From assembly GCA_964599235.1 (NCBI GenBank), contig CAZRDX010000031.1:139423-203422 (forward strand): a DNA stretch of 64,000 nt, given 5' to 3'. This stretch comes from DRPN01 sp964599235 (GTDB lineage: Bacteria; Bacteroidota; Bacteroidia; Bacteroidales; VadinHA17). Both the position numbers and the translations under genes were made by a program. This document shows positions 35,042-43,540 of the stretch, piece by piece; positions within the stretch are counted from its first letter, which is position 1; each line of letters begins with the position of its first letter. The notes under the pieces are model-generated. The model did no database searches. It saw only the letters and a list, made by a program, of their open reading frames with translations, and was not told the origin of the DNA.

Positions 35042-36430
35042 TCAATCCTTCATGGACCCAACGAATTGCAGCAGCTCTTCCCGTACCTCTTTCAGGCGGC
35101 TTTCCGTTCGCATCTCGATGTAAAGCCGGAATACGGGTTCCGTGTTTGAACGCCGGAAATGGATCCATCCGTCGGGCAGTTCGATGAAGAGGCCGTCGAT
35201 CGTGTTCATGGGCCGGTCATTGTAACGTTGACGCAGCCGCTCGAAGAGTTGTTCCGGATCCGCCGAAGGAGGAATGGGCACTTTGTCCTTGCTCATCGCA
35301 TAGGTAGGATAGCGGGCCCGCAGTTTGGAGACGGATTCCCCTTCTTCTGCAAGGAAAGAGAGGAAAAGAGCGATGCCCACGAGGGCATCCCTGCCGTAAT
35401 GGAGGGGCGGGTAGATCACGCCGCCGTTCCCTTCACCCCCGATGACGGCGCCGGTGGCTTTCATCTTTTCCACGACGTTCACCTCCCCCACGGCAGCCAG
35501 GTGGCGTTTCCCCCCATATTTGCGGGTCACCTCATCCAGCACCGCCGTCGAAGAAAGATTGGACACCGTATCGCCCGGCTGCGAGGCAAGCACATAGTCG
35601 GCCACGGCCACCAGGGTGTATTCTTCGCCGAACATCGTGCCGTCCTCGTTGATGAAAGCCAGACGATCGACATCGGGGTCGACGACGATGCCCAGGTCAG
35701 CCTTCTCTTCCCGCACACGGGCCGCCGTCCCGGTGAGGTTCTTCTCCAGCGGCTCGGGATCATGAGCAAAAAGACCGTTGGGCTCACAATTGACCTCGAT
35801 GATCGTTTTCACCCCCAAGGCACGCAACAGGGAGGGCACGGCAAAGCCTCCCACCGAGTTGACACCGTCGACGACCACACGGAGATCCGCCCTGGCAATC
35901 TTTTCCCGCCGCACCAGCGGCAGCTCCAGGATCCTTTCGATATGTCTCCGGTGATAGTCGCTCTCGGCCATCCGGATGCCGATGCCGTCGATGCCGGCAT
36001 AATGCGGTTCGCCTTCCCTGGCCAGACGCATCACCTCCTCTCCCTCCGCGGCATTGAGGAACTCTCCCTTCTCATTGAGCAACTTGAGGGCATTCCATTC
36101 CGCAGGATTGTGACTGGCGGTAATGATGATCCCTCCGTCAGCCTGCTCCATGACCACAGCCATCTCTACCGTGGGCGTGGGGGCCATGCCCAGCTCGAGG
36201 GTGTCCAGCCCCAACGCATTGAGCGTATTGCACACCAACCCGCACACCATCTCTCCCGAAACACGGGCATCACGTCCTACCACCACCTTCAGCCTCTTCC
36301 CCGGGAAACGCTCGCGAAGCCACATCCCATAAGCCGTAGCAAAACGTACCAGATCCGCGGGAGTAAGCCCTTCCCCCGGCTTCCCCCCTACCGTGCCACG
36401 AATACCCGAAATGGAACTGATCAGCGTCAT
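35042..36430 (-). CDS. glmM: Phosphoglucosamine mutase or related phosphohexomutase
   Basis: The 462-residue alpha-D-phosphohexomutase has the phosphoserine loop TASHNPAEWNALK (Ser106), the metal loop DPDVDRLAF, the sugar-binding GEGNGGVIYPP and the phosphate-binding RRSNTEPVFRLYIEMRT. GlmM makes glucosamine-1-phosphate for cell-wall precursors. GEGNGG suits GlmM, but phosphomannomutase/phosphoglucomutase of the same family cannot be excluded by eye. A weak -7-like box is at 36446. Confidence 0.85.
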   Translation of the reverse strand: MTLISSISGIRGTVGGKPGEGLTPADLVRFATAYGMWLRERFPGKRLKVVVGRDARVSGEMVCGLVCNTLNALGLDTLELGMAPTPTVEMAVVMEQADGGIIITASHNPAEWNALKLLNEKGEFLNAAEGEEVMRLAREGEPHYAGIDGIGIRMAESDYHRRHIERILELPLVRREKIARADLRVVVDGVNSVGGFAVPSLLRALGVKTIIEVNCEPNGLFAHDPEPLEKNLTGTAARVREEKADLGIVVDPDVDRLAFINEDGTMFGEEYTLVAVADYVLASQPGDTVSNLSSTAVLDEVTRKYGGKRHLAAVGEVNVVEKMKATGAVIGGEGNGGVIYPPLHYGRDALVGIALFLSFLAEEGESVSKLRARYPTYAMSKDKVPIPPSADPEQLFERLRQRYNDRPMNTIDGLFIELPDGWIHFRRSNTEPVFRLYIEMRTESRLKEVREELLQFVGSMKD

Positions 36431-36445
36431 CGTATAATTTTTTCC

Positions 36446-36453
36446 GAAAGGTA
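36446..36453 (-). promoter_or_regulatory. Possible -7 element (TACCTTTC) for glmM
   Basis: One mismatch from TAnnTTTG, 15 bases before the start of the mutase gene. Confidence 0.35.
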
Positions 36454-36501
36454 ATGAATCATCACGGCTTTACCATCTATCTTACCCCCTCATCCCTCAT
36501 C

Positions 36502-36528
36502 AAAAAAAGGGGCCTAAGCCCCTTTTTT
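36502..36528 (-). terminator. Rho-independent terminator after the envelope gene cluster
   Basis: Stem GGGGC/GCCCC (36509-36513 with 36518-36522) flanked by a run of seven A and a run of six T, 17 bases past the stop of the gene at 36546. It could work in both directions. Confidence 0.88.
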
Positions 36529-36545
36529 CATTTCCTCCTGATCTG

Positions 36546-37001
36546 TCAGTCCACAAAAGGGATCGTCTCGAGCAGCTTCATCTTCACACCCGTACGGATG
36601 TACTCTTCCACCTGGATAAAACGTGTGGCCACCAGGGCTCCCATCTTCTTCTTGAGGATATTGTAATACTTCATCTCGAGCGCCAGCGTCTTCTTTTCAT
36701 ATTCGAAGGCTTTCTTCATGATCTGGTCGGCCTCCTTGGGCGTGATGGTCTCATATTTCTCGGCATACTCTTTCAGGTAAGCGATGCGCATATCCGCCAG
36801 TTTCGAGACTTCCTCTTCGAAGTCATTGTAAATGGGCCAGAACACTTTGGCCTGTACGTCCGACAGGTTCATCGCCTGTCCCACAAGAGTCTTTTTCTCC
36901 AGCTTGAAATAGGAACGCACCAGCTCATCCTCCGTTTCACTCTGACCGAATGCCGGGAGGATCAAAAAACTTGTCAGAAGCAGGAAAAGATACTTTTTCA
37001 T
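36546..37001 (-). CDS. Small exported helical protein
   Basis: The 151-residue protein has a signal peptide (MKKYLFLLLTSFLILPAFGQ). A helical domain follows with MNLSDVQAKVFWPIYNDFEEEVSKLADMR, reminiscent of the LTxxQ-type helical proteins of the Spy/CpxP fold, though the motif is not exact. It is probably periplasmic. It is the last of four leftward envelope genes and ends before a strong terminator. A chaperone-like or stress role would be inference only. Confidence 0.7.
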   Translation of the reverse strand: MKKYLFLLLTSFLILPAFGQSETEDELVRSYFKLEKKTLVGQAMNLSDVQAKVFWPIYNDFEEEVSKLADMRIAYLKEYAEKYETITPKEADQIMKKAFEYEKKTLALEMKYYNILKKKMGALVATRFIQVEEYIRTGVKMKLLETIPFVD

Positions 37002-37025
37002 GATATATGTTATTTATTGGTTCCT

Positions 37026-37616
37026 TCAAAAACTGAACACAAGCCCTCCGCTGAAGTCGCCCTGAACGATGGCCGAATAGGTTCCGGCTCCCACCGAACA
37101 ACCACCGGTACCGCACCAGAACCCTCCGCCGCCAAAACGCATCGGCATCAACATCCTGGCCTGAGCCTGGAAAGCCAGATGCTCCGTCACATAAAAACGG
37201 ACACCTCCTCCAAGCACCACCGAGAACATCCACTCCGTGTAATAGACGGAATTTTTGGGGGTAAAGATGGTGGTCCCCATCGTGAACAGTCCGTAAGGCA
37301 CCACCACATCGTTGTTGTACACTTCCCGCATCACTCCCAGCTGGAGGTACTCGGTAGCCAGGTTGGTGAGGTTCTCGTCACCCAGGGCCGACTCCTTGGT
37401 GAGCCGGGAATCCATCCGGTTGTAGAAAAAGATCACCTTCGTATCGTCCCCGGCATTGGCTCCCAACTGGACCCCATAATTGGGACCACTCTCCACATTG
37501 TATTCGTACCTTCCGCCTCCCAGCATCCATCCCCCGTAAGGGGTGATCTCGAACTGTGCCCGGAGGGTAACCGCCACACTGCCCAGCAACATCAGAAAAA
37601 GAATGGATCGTTTCAT
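37026..37616 (-). CDS. Outer-membrane beta-barrel-like protein
   Basis: The 196-residue protein has a signal peptide (ending VTLRAQ) and alternating aromatic/glycine strands that end in FSGGLVFSF, a typical barrel C terminus. It contains a GGGGFWCGTGGCSVGAG loop with two cysteines. It sits between two similar small envelope genes, 24 and 36 bases away. A terminator hairpin (37639-37665) separates it from the gene upstream, so it may need its own promoter or readthrough. Function unknown. Confidence 0.7.
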   Translation of the reverse strand: MKRSILFLMLLGSVAVTLRAQFEITPYGGWMLGGGRYEYNVESGPNYGVQLGANAGDDTKVIFFYNRMDSRLTKESALGDENLTNLATEYLQLGVMREVYNNDVVVPYGLFTMGTTIFTPKNSVYYTEWMFSVVLGGGVRFYVTEHLAFQAQARMLMPMRFGGGGFWCGTGGCSVGAGTYSAIVQGDFSGGLVFSF

Positions 37617-37638
37617 ATTGAACGGCTTTTTTCAAAAG

Positions 37639-37665
37639 AAAAAAAACGGAGGTCAATAACCTCCG
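37639..37665 (-). terminator. Terminator hairpin within the envelope gene cluster
   Basis: Stem CGGAGGT/ACCTCCG (37647-37653 with 37659-37665) followed leftward by an eight-T run. It overlaps the stop codon of the gene at 37653 and lies before the gene at 37616. It may reduce expression of the downstream genes. Confidence 0.8.
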
Positions 37666-38255
37666 GAGAAAATGAATCCAATGCTCAGGCTGATGTTCTG
37701 CTGCGTCCCGACATTGCCCGACTCCAGCATATAGTCATACCGCACATTGGCCATCAGCCCCACACCACTGGAGAAGTTGTAGATGAAGCCGGCTTCGGGG
37801 GTCAGACCGAAATGCCATTGCCTGTCTTCCACATAATAGATACCCATTTCCGTCCGCTTACGTGTCTTATAGGGCCCCACTCCAAAACCCACATAGGGCC
37901 TCAGTCCCGAACCTCCGAAGAAATATTTTCCGCCGAAGGTCAGCGGAAAAGCATTGATCGAGCGGTATTGCTTGCCACTGATGGCACGGGTGCCTTCCTC
38001 ATAAACATCAAAGGGAATGTCATCATAGAAGACATGCCACGACCAACGCAGCTCTACCGCCACATTGTCGGTGATGAAATAACCGCCCGAGAAAGTGAAC
38101 CCCCGGAAACTGACCGGCGAAATGAAATCCTTGGTGTCCCCCATAGGAAAGGAGACGTCATAACCCAGGTTGGTATAGAAACCTCCCTGCCCGAAAGCCG
38201 ACGGGACAGCCAGCAAGGCTAGCAACGAAACTATAATGATCTTGAACTTTTTCAT
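37653..38255 (-). CDS. Outer-membrane beta-barrel protein (OmpW/OmpX-like)
   Basis: The 200-residue protein has a signal peptide (ending PSAFGQ) and about eight amphipathic strands. Examples are FTFSGGYFITDNVAVELRW, FPLTFGGKYFFGG, RPYVGFGVGPYKTR and the final NISLSIGFIFSGGY. Size and pattern fit small eight-stranded barrels. It lies 36 bases after the DUF4136 lipoprotein gene and its stop is inside a terminator hairpin. Ligand and role are unknown. Confidence 0.8.
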   Translation of the reverse strand: MKKFKIIIVSLLALLAVPSAFGQGGFYTNLGYDVSFPMGDTKDFISPVSFRGFTFSGGYFITDNVAVELRWSWHVFYDDIPFDVYEEGTRAISGKQYRSINAFPLTFGGKYFFGGSGLRPYVGFGVGPYKTRKRTEMGIYYVEDRQWHFGLTPEAGFIYNFSSGVGLMANVRYDYMLESGNVGTQQNISLSIGFIFSGGY

Positions 38256-38291
38256 GGTCTTATTGTCTTTTTCTGGAATATCTGGAACAAA

Positions 38292-38948
38292 CTATTTATG
38301 GAAACACTTCGACTGCGCAAAAGCCTGGTCGATGCTGCGCTCGATGCGTTTTTTCATGTCGGTGGTGGAAGAACTCAGCATGCCGTTGAAAGCGGCACCC
38401 CAGACCACCGGCAACTTGATCTCTCCGTCATCATTGATGGGATCATTGGGATCCCCCATCGTGATGAAAAGCGTACCGGTACTGAACGAATAATAATAAG
38501 GATAATATCCACCGGGGTATCCCCACCACCAGTCCCATCCGGGATAACCCCACCACCAGTCATACGGATAGTAGGGATAGTAAGGATAACCAGGCACCCA
38601 GCCTTCCGTGGTCGAAGTGCTCACCGTAGCGGTCACCAACACATCGGGAGGCGTGTCACCATCCGGATCCACCGGCGTGTAACCGACTCCCTTCAGATTT
38701 TCCTCGATCTTGCTGAGGATCGTCTCATCGTAGGTATGCTTCACCTCTTCCGGATCATCGGTGATGTAAGCAACCGTATCGATCAGAAAATAGGTTTTTA
38801 CATCATGGGTGGCAAAAAATGCGGAATCATAGTCGGTCACCACAATGTCCGTATCACTGTAATATTCCGCTCCACCCGGATAACAGGAGACCATCACGAC
38901 GGCCAGCGCCGCAAACAGCCCGTAAAACAAAAATCTCACTTTTTTCAT
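38292..38948 (-). CDS. DUF4136 lipoprotein with a Trp/Tyr/Pro/Gly tract
   Basis: The 218-residue lipoprotein has a signal peptide with lipobox cysteine at residue 22 (AVVMVSCYPGG). A DUF4136-type domain follows (YDSAFFATHDVKTYFLID..., ILSKIEENLKGVGYTPVD). An extreme aromatic tract at residues 117-153 holds the unit DWWWGYPG twice. The C-terminal part closes the domain (GTLFITMGDP... to DQAFAQ). It is likely attached to the inner or outer membrane. It is first of four envelope genes, with a -7 box at 38973. Confidence 0.82.
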   Translation of the reverse strand: MKKVRFLFYGLFAALAVVMVSCYPGGAEYYSDTDIVVTDYDSAFFATHDVKTYFLIDTVAYITDDPEEVKHTYDETILSKIEENLKGVGYTPVDPDGDTPPDVLVTATVSTSTTEGWVPGYPYYPYYPYDWWWGYPGWDWWWGYPGGYYPYYYSFSTGTLFITMGDPNDPINDDGEIKLPVVWGAAFNGMLSSSTTDMKKRIERSIDQAFAQSKCFHK

Positions 38949-38972
38949 GGTCCTTCGTTTTTAATTTCACTG

Positions 38973-38980
38973 CAAATGTA
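38973..38980 (-). promoter_or_regulatory. -7 promoter element (TACATTTG)
   Basis: Exact TAnnTTTG match on the minus strand, 24 bases before the DUF4136 lipoprotein ATG, in an AT-rich gap. Confidence 0.55.
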
Positions 38981-39113
38981 GTTAAATTCAATCTAAATAA
39001 AAAAAATCGGGTTCTCCCACAGCCTCACGGCCGCACACCAACAGGCAATCCCTTTTTCCGGAAGATTTGGCAATCAATCAGATAAAGTATGAACGCATCC
39101 CGGTAAAGTTTAT

Positions 39114-39121
39114 TACCTTTG
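39114..39121 (+). promoter_or_regulatory. -7 promoter element (TACCTTTG) for rluB
   Basis: Exact TAnnTTTG match 20 bases before the pseudouridine synthase ATG at 39142. Confidence 0.55.
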
Positions 39122-39141
39122 CAGCCCAAAAATAAGAAAAA

Positions 39142-39936
39142 ATGAAGGAAAAGGGGCAGAAAGGCATAGCAGGAAGGAGCAAAAAAGGTGAGGGGAAGAC
39201 CTCTCGTCCGCAGCAGGAGGAGGAGCTGATCCGTCTGAACCGCTACATTGCCCTCAGCGGTGTCTGTTCGCGTCGCGAGGCCGACGAATACATCCGGAAA
39301 GGTCTGGTGAGCGTCGACGGAAAGAAGGTCACCGATCTGGGGATCAAGGTGCCCCGGTCGGCCGTGGTGCACCTGCGTGGAAAAAGGATCTTTCCCGAAG
39401 AGAAAGTCTATATCCTCCTCAACAAACCCAAGGATTGCATCACCACCACCCGTGACCCCGAGGGACGACGCACGGTGTTCGACCTGGTGAAGCTGCCCGG
39501 CCATCTCCGTCTCTTCCCTGTGGGCCGCCTCGACAGGAATACTACGGGTGTGCTGCTGCTCACCAACGACGGCGACCTGGCCCAGAAACTGACCCACCCC
39601 AGCTACAAGCAAAAAAAGGTATACCAGGTGACCCTCGACCGCGACCTGACGCGCCGCGACATGGAACGTCTGGTGGAGGGCATCGAGCTCGAAGAAGGGC
39701 TTGTCGCCGCCGACGCCGTCTCGTGGGTCGACCCCGAAAACAAAAAAGTGCTGGGCCTCGAGATCCACTCCGGCCAGAACAGAGTGGTGCGCCGTCTCTT
39801 CGAGGCACTGGGCTACCGCGTCAAGGCTCTCGACCGTGTCTCCTTTGCCGGACTCACCAAGAAAGCCCTGCCCCGCGGCAAATGGCGCCATCTCACCCCC
39901 AAAGAGATCATCATGCTCCACCGCGGCCTCTTCTGA
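39142..39936 (+). CDS. rluB: 23S rRNA pseudouridine synthase, RluB/RsuA family
   Basis: The 264-residue enzyme isomerises uridine in rRNA. After a basic tail (1-28) there is an S4 RNA-binding domain (IRLNRYIALSGVCSRREADEYI). The catalytic domain has FPVGRLDRNTTGVLLLTNDG with nucleophile Asp131 and later GQNRVVRRLFEALGY. The longer N-terminal tail and motif spacing suit RluB (U2605) best; RluE/RluF/RsuA are less likely. It precedes era, which has its own -7 box. Confidence 0.88.
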   Translation: MKEKGQKGIAGRSKKGEGKTSRPQQEEELIRLNRYIALSGVCSRREADEYIRKGLVSVDGKKVTDLGIKVPRSAVVHLRGKRIFPEEKVYILLNKPKDCITTTRDPEGRRTVFDLVKLPGHLRLFPVGRLDRNTTGVLLLTNDGDLAQKLTHPSYKQKKVYQVTLDRDLTRRDMERLVEGIELEEGLVAADAVSWVDPENKKVLGLEIHSGQNRVVRRLFEALGYRVKALDRVSFAGLTKKALPRGKWRHLTPKEIIMLHRGLF

Positions 39937-39962
39937 CCCCTGCCCTTCCCGCCATTTATTCC

Positions 39963-39970
39963 TATCTTTG
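39963..39970 (+). promoter_or_regulatory. -7 promoter element (TATCTTTG) for era-der
   Basis: Exact TAnnTTTG match 21 bases before the era ATG at 39992. Confidence 0.58.
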
Positions 39971-39991
39971 TAAACGACCATTTCACACAAC

Positions 39992-40870
39992 ATGTCCCAT
40001 AAAGCCGGATTCGTCAATATCATCGGCAACCCCAACGTGGGGAAGTCCACCCTGCTCAACCGGCTGGTCGGGCAGAAGCTGGCCATTGTCACCTCCAAAG
40101 CCCAGACCACCCGCCACCGCCTGCTGGGCATCGTCAACGGCAAAGACTTCCAGATCATCTATTCCGACACACCGGGCTTCCTCAAACCACGCTACAAACT
40201 GCAGGAGTATATGGTCAAGGCGGTACATTCGGCCTTTGAGGATGCCGACATCCTGCTCTTCACCACCGACGTCACGGAAGAGCCTTCCGAGGAGCATCCG
40301 CTCCTGTCAAAGGTGCGCAGCGTCACCATCCCGGTGATCTGTATCCTCAACAAGATCGACCTGGTCTCCCCCGAAGAGGTGGAAAGCCTGCTGGCGCGCT
40401 GGCAGGCACTCCTCCCCGAAGCATACTGCGTGGCCGTGAGCGCCACCCTAGGCGCCAACCTCGACCGGCTGATGCAGAAGATCCTCGACCTCCTCCCCGA
40501 AAACCCGCCGTATTACCCCAAAGACCAGCTCACAGACAAGCCCGAAAAATTCTTCGTCGAAGAGATCATCCGCGAAAGGATCCTCCTCAACTACCGCCAG
40601 GAGATCCCCTATTCGGTCGAGGTGATGGTCGAATCCTTCAAGGAAGAGGAAGATCTCATCCGCATCGCCGCCAGGATCTTTGTGATGCGCGACAGCCAGA
40701 AAGGCATCCTCATCGGACATAAAGGCCAGGCCCTCAAAAAGGTGGGCACCGAAGCCCGCAAGGACCTCGAAGCCTTCTTCAACAAAAAAGTGTTCCTCGA
40801 GCTGTTCGTCAAGGTGAAGAAGGACTGGCGCGACAAGGACCGCATGCTCAGAAGTCTCGGATATCAATAG
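39992..40870 (+). CDS. era: GTPase Era
   Basis: The 292-residue GTPase assists 30S ribosome maturation and binds the 3' end of 16S rRNA. It has G1 GNPNVGKST (12-20), G3 DTPGF, G4 NKID in ICILNKIDLV, and a C-terminal KH domain with GILIGHKGQALKKVGTEARKDLE and LFVKVKKDWRDKD. The length is usual. The der gene starts eight bases after its stop, so the two ribosome-assembly GTPases are cotranscribed. Confidence 0.97.
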   Translation: MSHKAGFVNIIGNPNVGKSTLLNRLVGQKLAIVTSKAQTTRHRLLGIVNGKDFQIIYSDTPGFLKPRYKLQEYMVKAVHSAFEDADILLFTTDVTEEPSEEHPLLSKVRSVTIPVICILNKIDLVSPEEVESLLARWQALLPEAYCVAVSATLGANLDRLMQKILDLLPENPPYYPKDQLTDKPEKFFVEEIIRERILLNYRQEIPYSVEVMVESFKEEEDLIRIAARIFVMRDSQKGILIGHKGQALKKVGTEARKDLEAFFNKKVFLELFVKVKKDWRDKDRMLRSLGYQ

Positions 40871-40878
40871 TTCGCCGT

Positions 40879-42183
40879 ATGGGAAACATCGTAGCCATCG
40901 TAGGCCGGCCCAATGTGGGCAAATCGACCCTTTTCAACCGTCTCACCGAAAGCCGGCAGGCCATCGTCGACGAATACTCCGGGGTCACACGCGACCGTCT
41001 CTATGGTCATTGCACCTGGAACGGCATCACCTTTCCCGTCGTCGACACCGGTGGTTACGTCACCCGTCCCGGCGATGTGTTCGAGGACGAGATACGCAAA
41101 CAGGTGCTCATCGCCATCGAGGAGGCCGACGTCATCCTCTTCGTCACCGACGTGGAGAGCGGCATCACCGACCTCGACGAGGCGGTGGCCGAACTGTTGC
41201 GCAAAACGAACAAGAAAGTACTGCTGGCCGTCAACAAGGTGGATAACACGGAACGTCTCTACGACGCCCAGGAGTTCTACCGTCTGGGCCTCGACGAGCT
41301 CTTCCCCGTTTCGGCCATCAACGGCAGCGGCACAGGCGACCTTCTCGACCGCGTCACCGCCCTGCTCGACACCCCCGGCGACGAACCCGACGAGGAACTC
41401 CCCGCCTTCGCAGTGGTGGGACGCCCCAACGCCGGCAAATCCACCCTCATCAATACCCTCCTGGGCGAAGAACGGCAGATCGTCACCCCCGTCTCCGGTA
41501 CCACCCGCGACATGGTACCCATCATTTACAACAAGTTCGGCTACCATTTCCGCCTGATCGACACCGCCGGCATACGCAAAAAGAACAAGGTCACCGAAGA
41601 CCTCGAGTTCTATTCCGTCATGCGCGCCATCCGCGCCATCGAACATTCCGACGTCGCCTTCCTCATGATCGACGCCACCCGCGGCATGGAAGCCCAGGAT
41701 GTCAACATCTTCCGTCTCATCCAGCGGAACAGGAAAGGGATCGTCCTGGTGGTCAACAAATGGGACCTCATCGAGAAAGACCACAGGACAATGGAACAGT
41801 TCCGAGAACGCATCATCGAAAAGATCATGCCTTTCCAGGACCTGCCCATCATCTTCATCTCGGCGCTCGAACAACAGAGAGTGCTGAAAATGCTGGAGAC
41901 CGGCATGAAAGTATACCACAACCGCAAAAAGCGCATCCCCACCTCGAAGCTCAACGAGGTGATGCTGCAGGCCATCGAGGAGTTCCCTCCACCCTCGGTC
42001 AAGGGCAAGTACATCCGCATCAAGTACGTCACCCAGCTGCCCATGAAGACCCCCGCCTTCGCCTTCTTCTGCAACCTGCCCCAGTACATCCGCGAGCCTT
42101 ACAAACGCTACCTGGAGAACAGACTGCGCGAACATTTCGACTTCCATGGCGTGCCTGTCGAGATCCATTTTCGCAAGAAGTAG
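40879..42183 (+). CDS. der: GTPase Der (EngA)
   Basis: The 434-residue protein has tandem GTPase domains, used in 50S assembly. The first G1 is GRPNVGKST (8-16) with DTGGYV and VNKVDN; the second is GRPNAGKST (near 180) with DTAGIRKK and VNKWDL. A KH-like domain closes it (KYIRIKYVTQLPMKTPAFAFFCN). Size and order match the family. It is the second gene of the era-der pair. Confidence 0.97.
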   Translation: MGNIVAIVGRPNVGKSTLFNRLTESRQAIVDEYSGVTRDRLYGHCTWNGITFPVVDTGGYVTRPGDVFEDEIRKQVLIAIEEADVILFVTDVESGITDLDEAVAELLRKTNKKVLLAVNKVDNTERLYDAQEFYRLGLDELFPVSAINGSGTGDLLDRVTALLDTPGDEPDEELPAFAVVGRPNAGKSTLINTLLGEERQIVTPVSGTTRDMVPIIYNKFGYHFRLIDTAGIRKKNKVTEDLEFYSVMRAIRAIEHSDVAFLMIDATRGMEAQDVNIFRLIQRNRKGIVLVVNKWDLIEKDHRTMEQFRERIIEKIMPFQDLPIIFISALEQQRVLKMLETGMKVYHNRKKRIPTSKLNEVMLQAIEEFPPPSVKGKYIRIKYVTQLPMKTPAFAFFCNLPQYIREPYKRYLENRLREHFDFHGVPVEIHFRKK

Positions 42184-42263
42184 CGACCGCTTTTGCCGGT
42201 ATACCCTGAAAGCCTTCCCCGCTTTTTTGTATCTTGGTACACTCTTTGCTATTACCTTTCTCG

Positions 42264-42779
42264 ATGAAGCCTCCGGTACTGAAAATAGCGCTCCTTACAG
42301 GCATGATCGCCCTGATGACCTGGGCATGCCGGAAGACCGAGCATTATCCTCCCGAACCCAGCATCACTTATCGCAGCTTCTATTTCCGTGACTCGGTCGA
42401 TTACCTGGGCAACAAGATCCTCACCGGCACCCTGACCTTCTATTTCATCGACGGCGACGGCGACCTGGGCATGCCCGACATCGACTCCCTCCTGCCGGGC
42501 GACAGCTCAGCGGCCAATCTCTTTTTCTCGCTCTACTACCTGCGCAACAACAACATCTACCCGGCCGACGAGGAGGAGGTCAAAACCCCCCTCAGCTACC
42601 GCATCCCCTACATCCGCATGACCGGCCGCGACAAGACCATGAAGGGGGAGGTCCGGGTGACCTTCTTCTACATTAACTTCCCCTACGACACCATCCGCTA
42701 TTCGTTCTATGTGGTCGACCGTGCCGGCCATCAGAGCAACACCGAAGAGACCCCCTTCATCATCCTGCCCCCCAACTAA
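42264..42779 (+). CDS. Lipoprotein of unknown function
   Basis: The 171-residue protein has a signal peptide and lipobox with Cys22 (MIALMTWACRKTEHYP). A beta-rich domain follows, with LTGTLTFYFIDGDGDLGMPDIDS and SFYVVDRAGHQSNTEETPFIIL, like small Ig-type or DUF domains in Bacteroidota lipoproteins. The DGDGDLG loop might bind calcium, but that is inference. The ATG at 42264 is chosen over a TTG at 42234. It precedes the hemerythrin gene by 11 bases, so they may share a transcript. Confidence 0.72.
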   Translation: MKPPVLKIALLTGMIALMTWACRKTEHYPPEPSITYRSFYFRDSVDYLGNKILTGTLTFYFIDGDGDLGMPDIDSLLPGDSSAANLFFSLYYLRNNNIYPADEEEVKTPLSYRIPYIRMTGRDKTMKGEVRVTFFYINFPYDTIRYSFYVVDRAGHQSNTEETPFIILPPN

Positions 42780-42790
42780 ACCTCCCCGCC

Positions 42791-43540
42791 ATGATCACCG
42801 GCAACAACAAGATGGTAGACCTCGTCCACCGCAACTATACACTCATCTCCGTACTCAATCGTTTCGGCATCGCCCTGGGCTTCGGCGACAAGACCGTCCG
42901 TGAGGTGTGCGAGGAAAAAGGACTCAACCTCCCCTTCTTCCTGGAGATCATCAACTCCTATCTCGACGACGACTACTTCCCGCGAGAACATCTGATCTCG
43001 TTCCCTCTCCGCCTCATCGTCGACTACCTCTCCCGCACCCATCACGACTATCTGGAGAAAAGGATTCCCGAGATCGAGACCATCATCTCCTCCACAGAGA
43101 CCCCCTGTTACCGGAAAAAAGACCACAACTACCTGCTCCTCAAGTTCTTTCGCGAATACAAAGAAGAACTCATCCTCCACATCCGGCGTGAGGACGAACA
43201 GGTGTTTCCCTATGCCCTGCATGTGGAGAAACTTTTCCTACGTCTTGAAAAGGAAGGCATCCCCCCCACCGGGATCCCCGGATACTCCATCATGGACTAC
43301 CTCCGCGAACATGACAACATTGAGGAGAAACTTTTCGACCTGAAGAACATCATCATCAAATACCTGCCTCCCCCCCTCCATCCGGAGGGGTGTTACCGGG
43401 TGATCGCCATGTTGTTCGATCTCGAGAAGGACATGAACGACCACAGTCGCATCGAAGAGAAGGTACTGGTACCGAAGGTAGCGGTCATGGAGGAAAAACT
43501 GCGGCAACACGCCCGTAAGGATCAAAAGGACCGCTCATGA
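42791..43540 (+). CDS. Hemerythrin-domain protein with ScdA-like N terminus
   Basis: The 249-residue cytoplasmic protein has an N-terminal ScdA/DUF542-like helical domain (VDLVHRNYTLISVLNRFGIALGFGDKTVREVCEEKGL). It lacks the cysteines usual in that domain (GIDFCCGG replaced by GIALGFGD). A hemerythrin-like four-helix bundle follows with candidate iron ligands His84/85, His130 and Glu134, His174 and Glu178, His218 and Glu222. RIC/YtfE/ScdA proteins repair iron-sulfur clusters after nitric oxide or oxidative damage; this one may instead sense O2 or NO. Its last bases overlap the LuxR gene (ATGA), suggesting coupled translation. Confidence 0.82.
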   Translation: MITGNNKMVDLVHRNYTLISVLNRFGIALGFGDKTVREVCEEKGLNLPFFLEIINSYLDDDYFPREHLISFPLRLIVDYLSRTHHDYLEKRIPEIETIISSTETPCYRKKDHNYLLLKFFREYKEELILHIRREDEQVFPYALHVEKLFLRLEKEGIPPTGIPGYSIMDYLREHDNIEEKLFDLKNIIIKYLPPPLHPEGCYRVIAMLFDLEKDMNDHSRIEEKVLVPKVAVMEEKLRQHARKDQKDRS

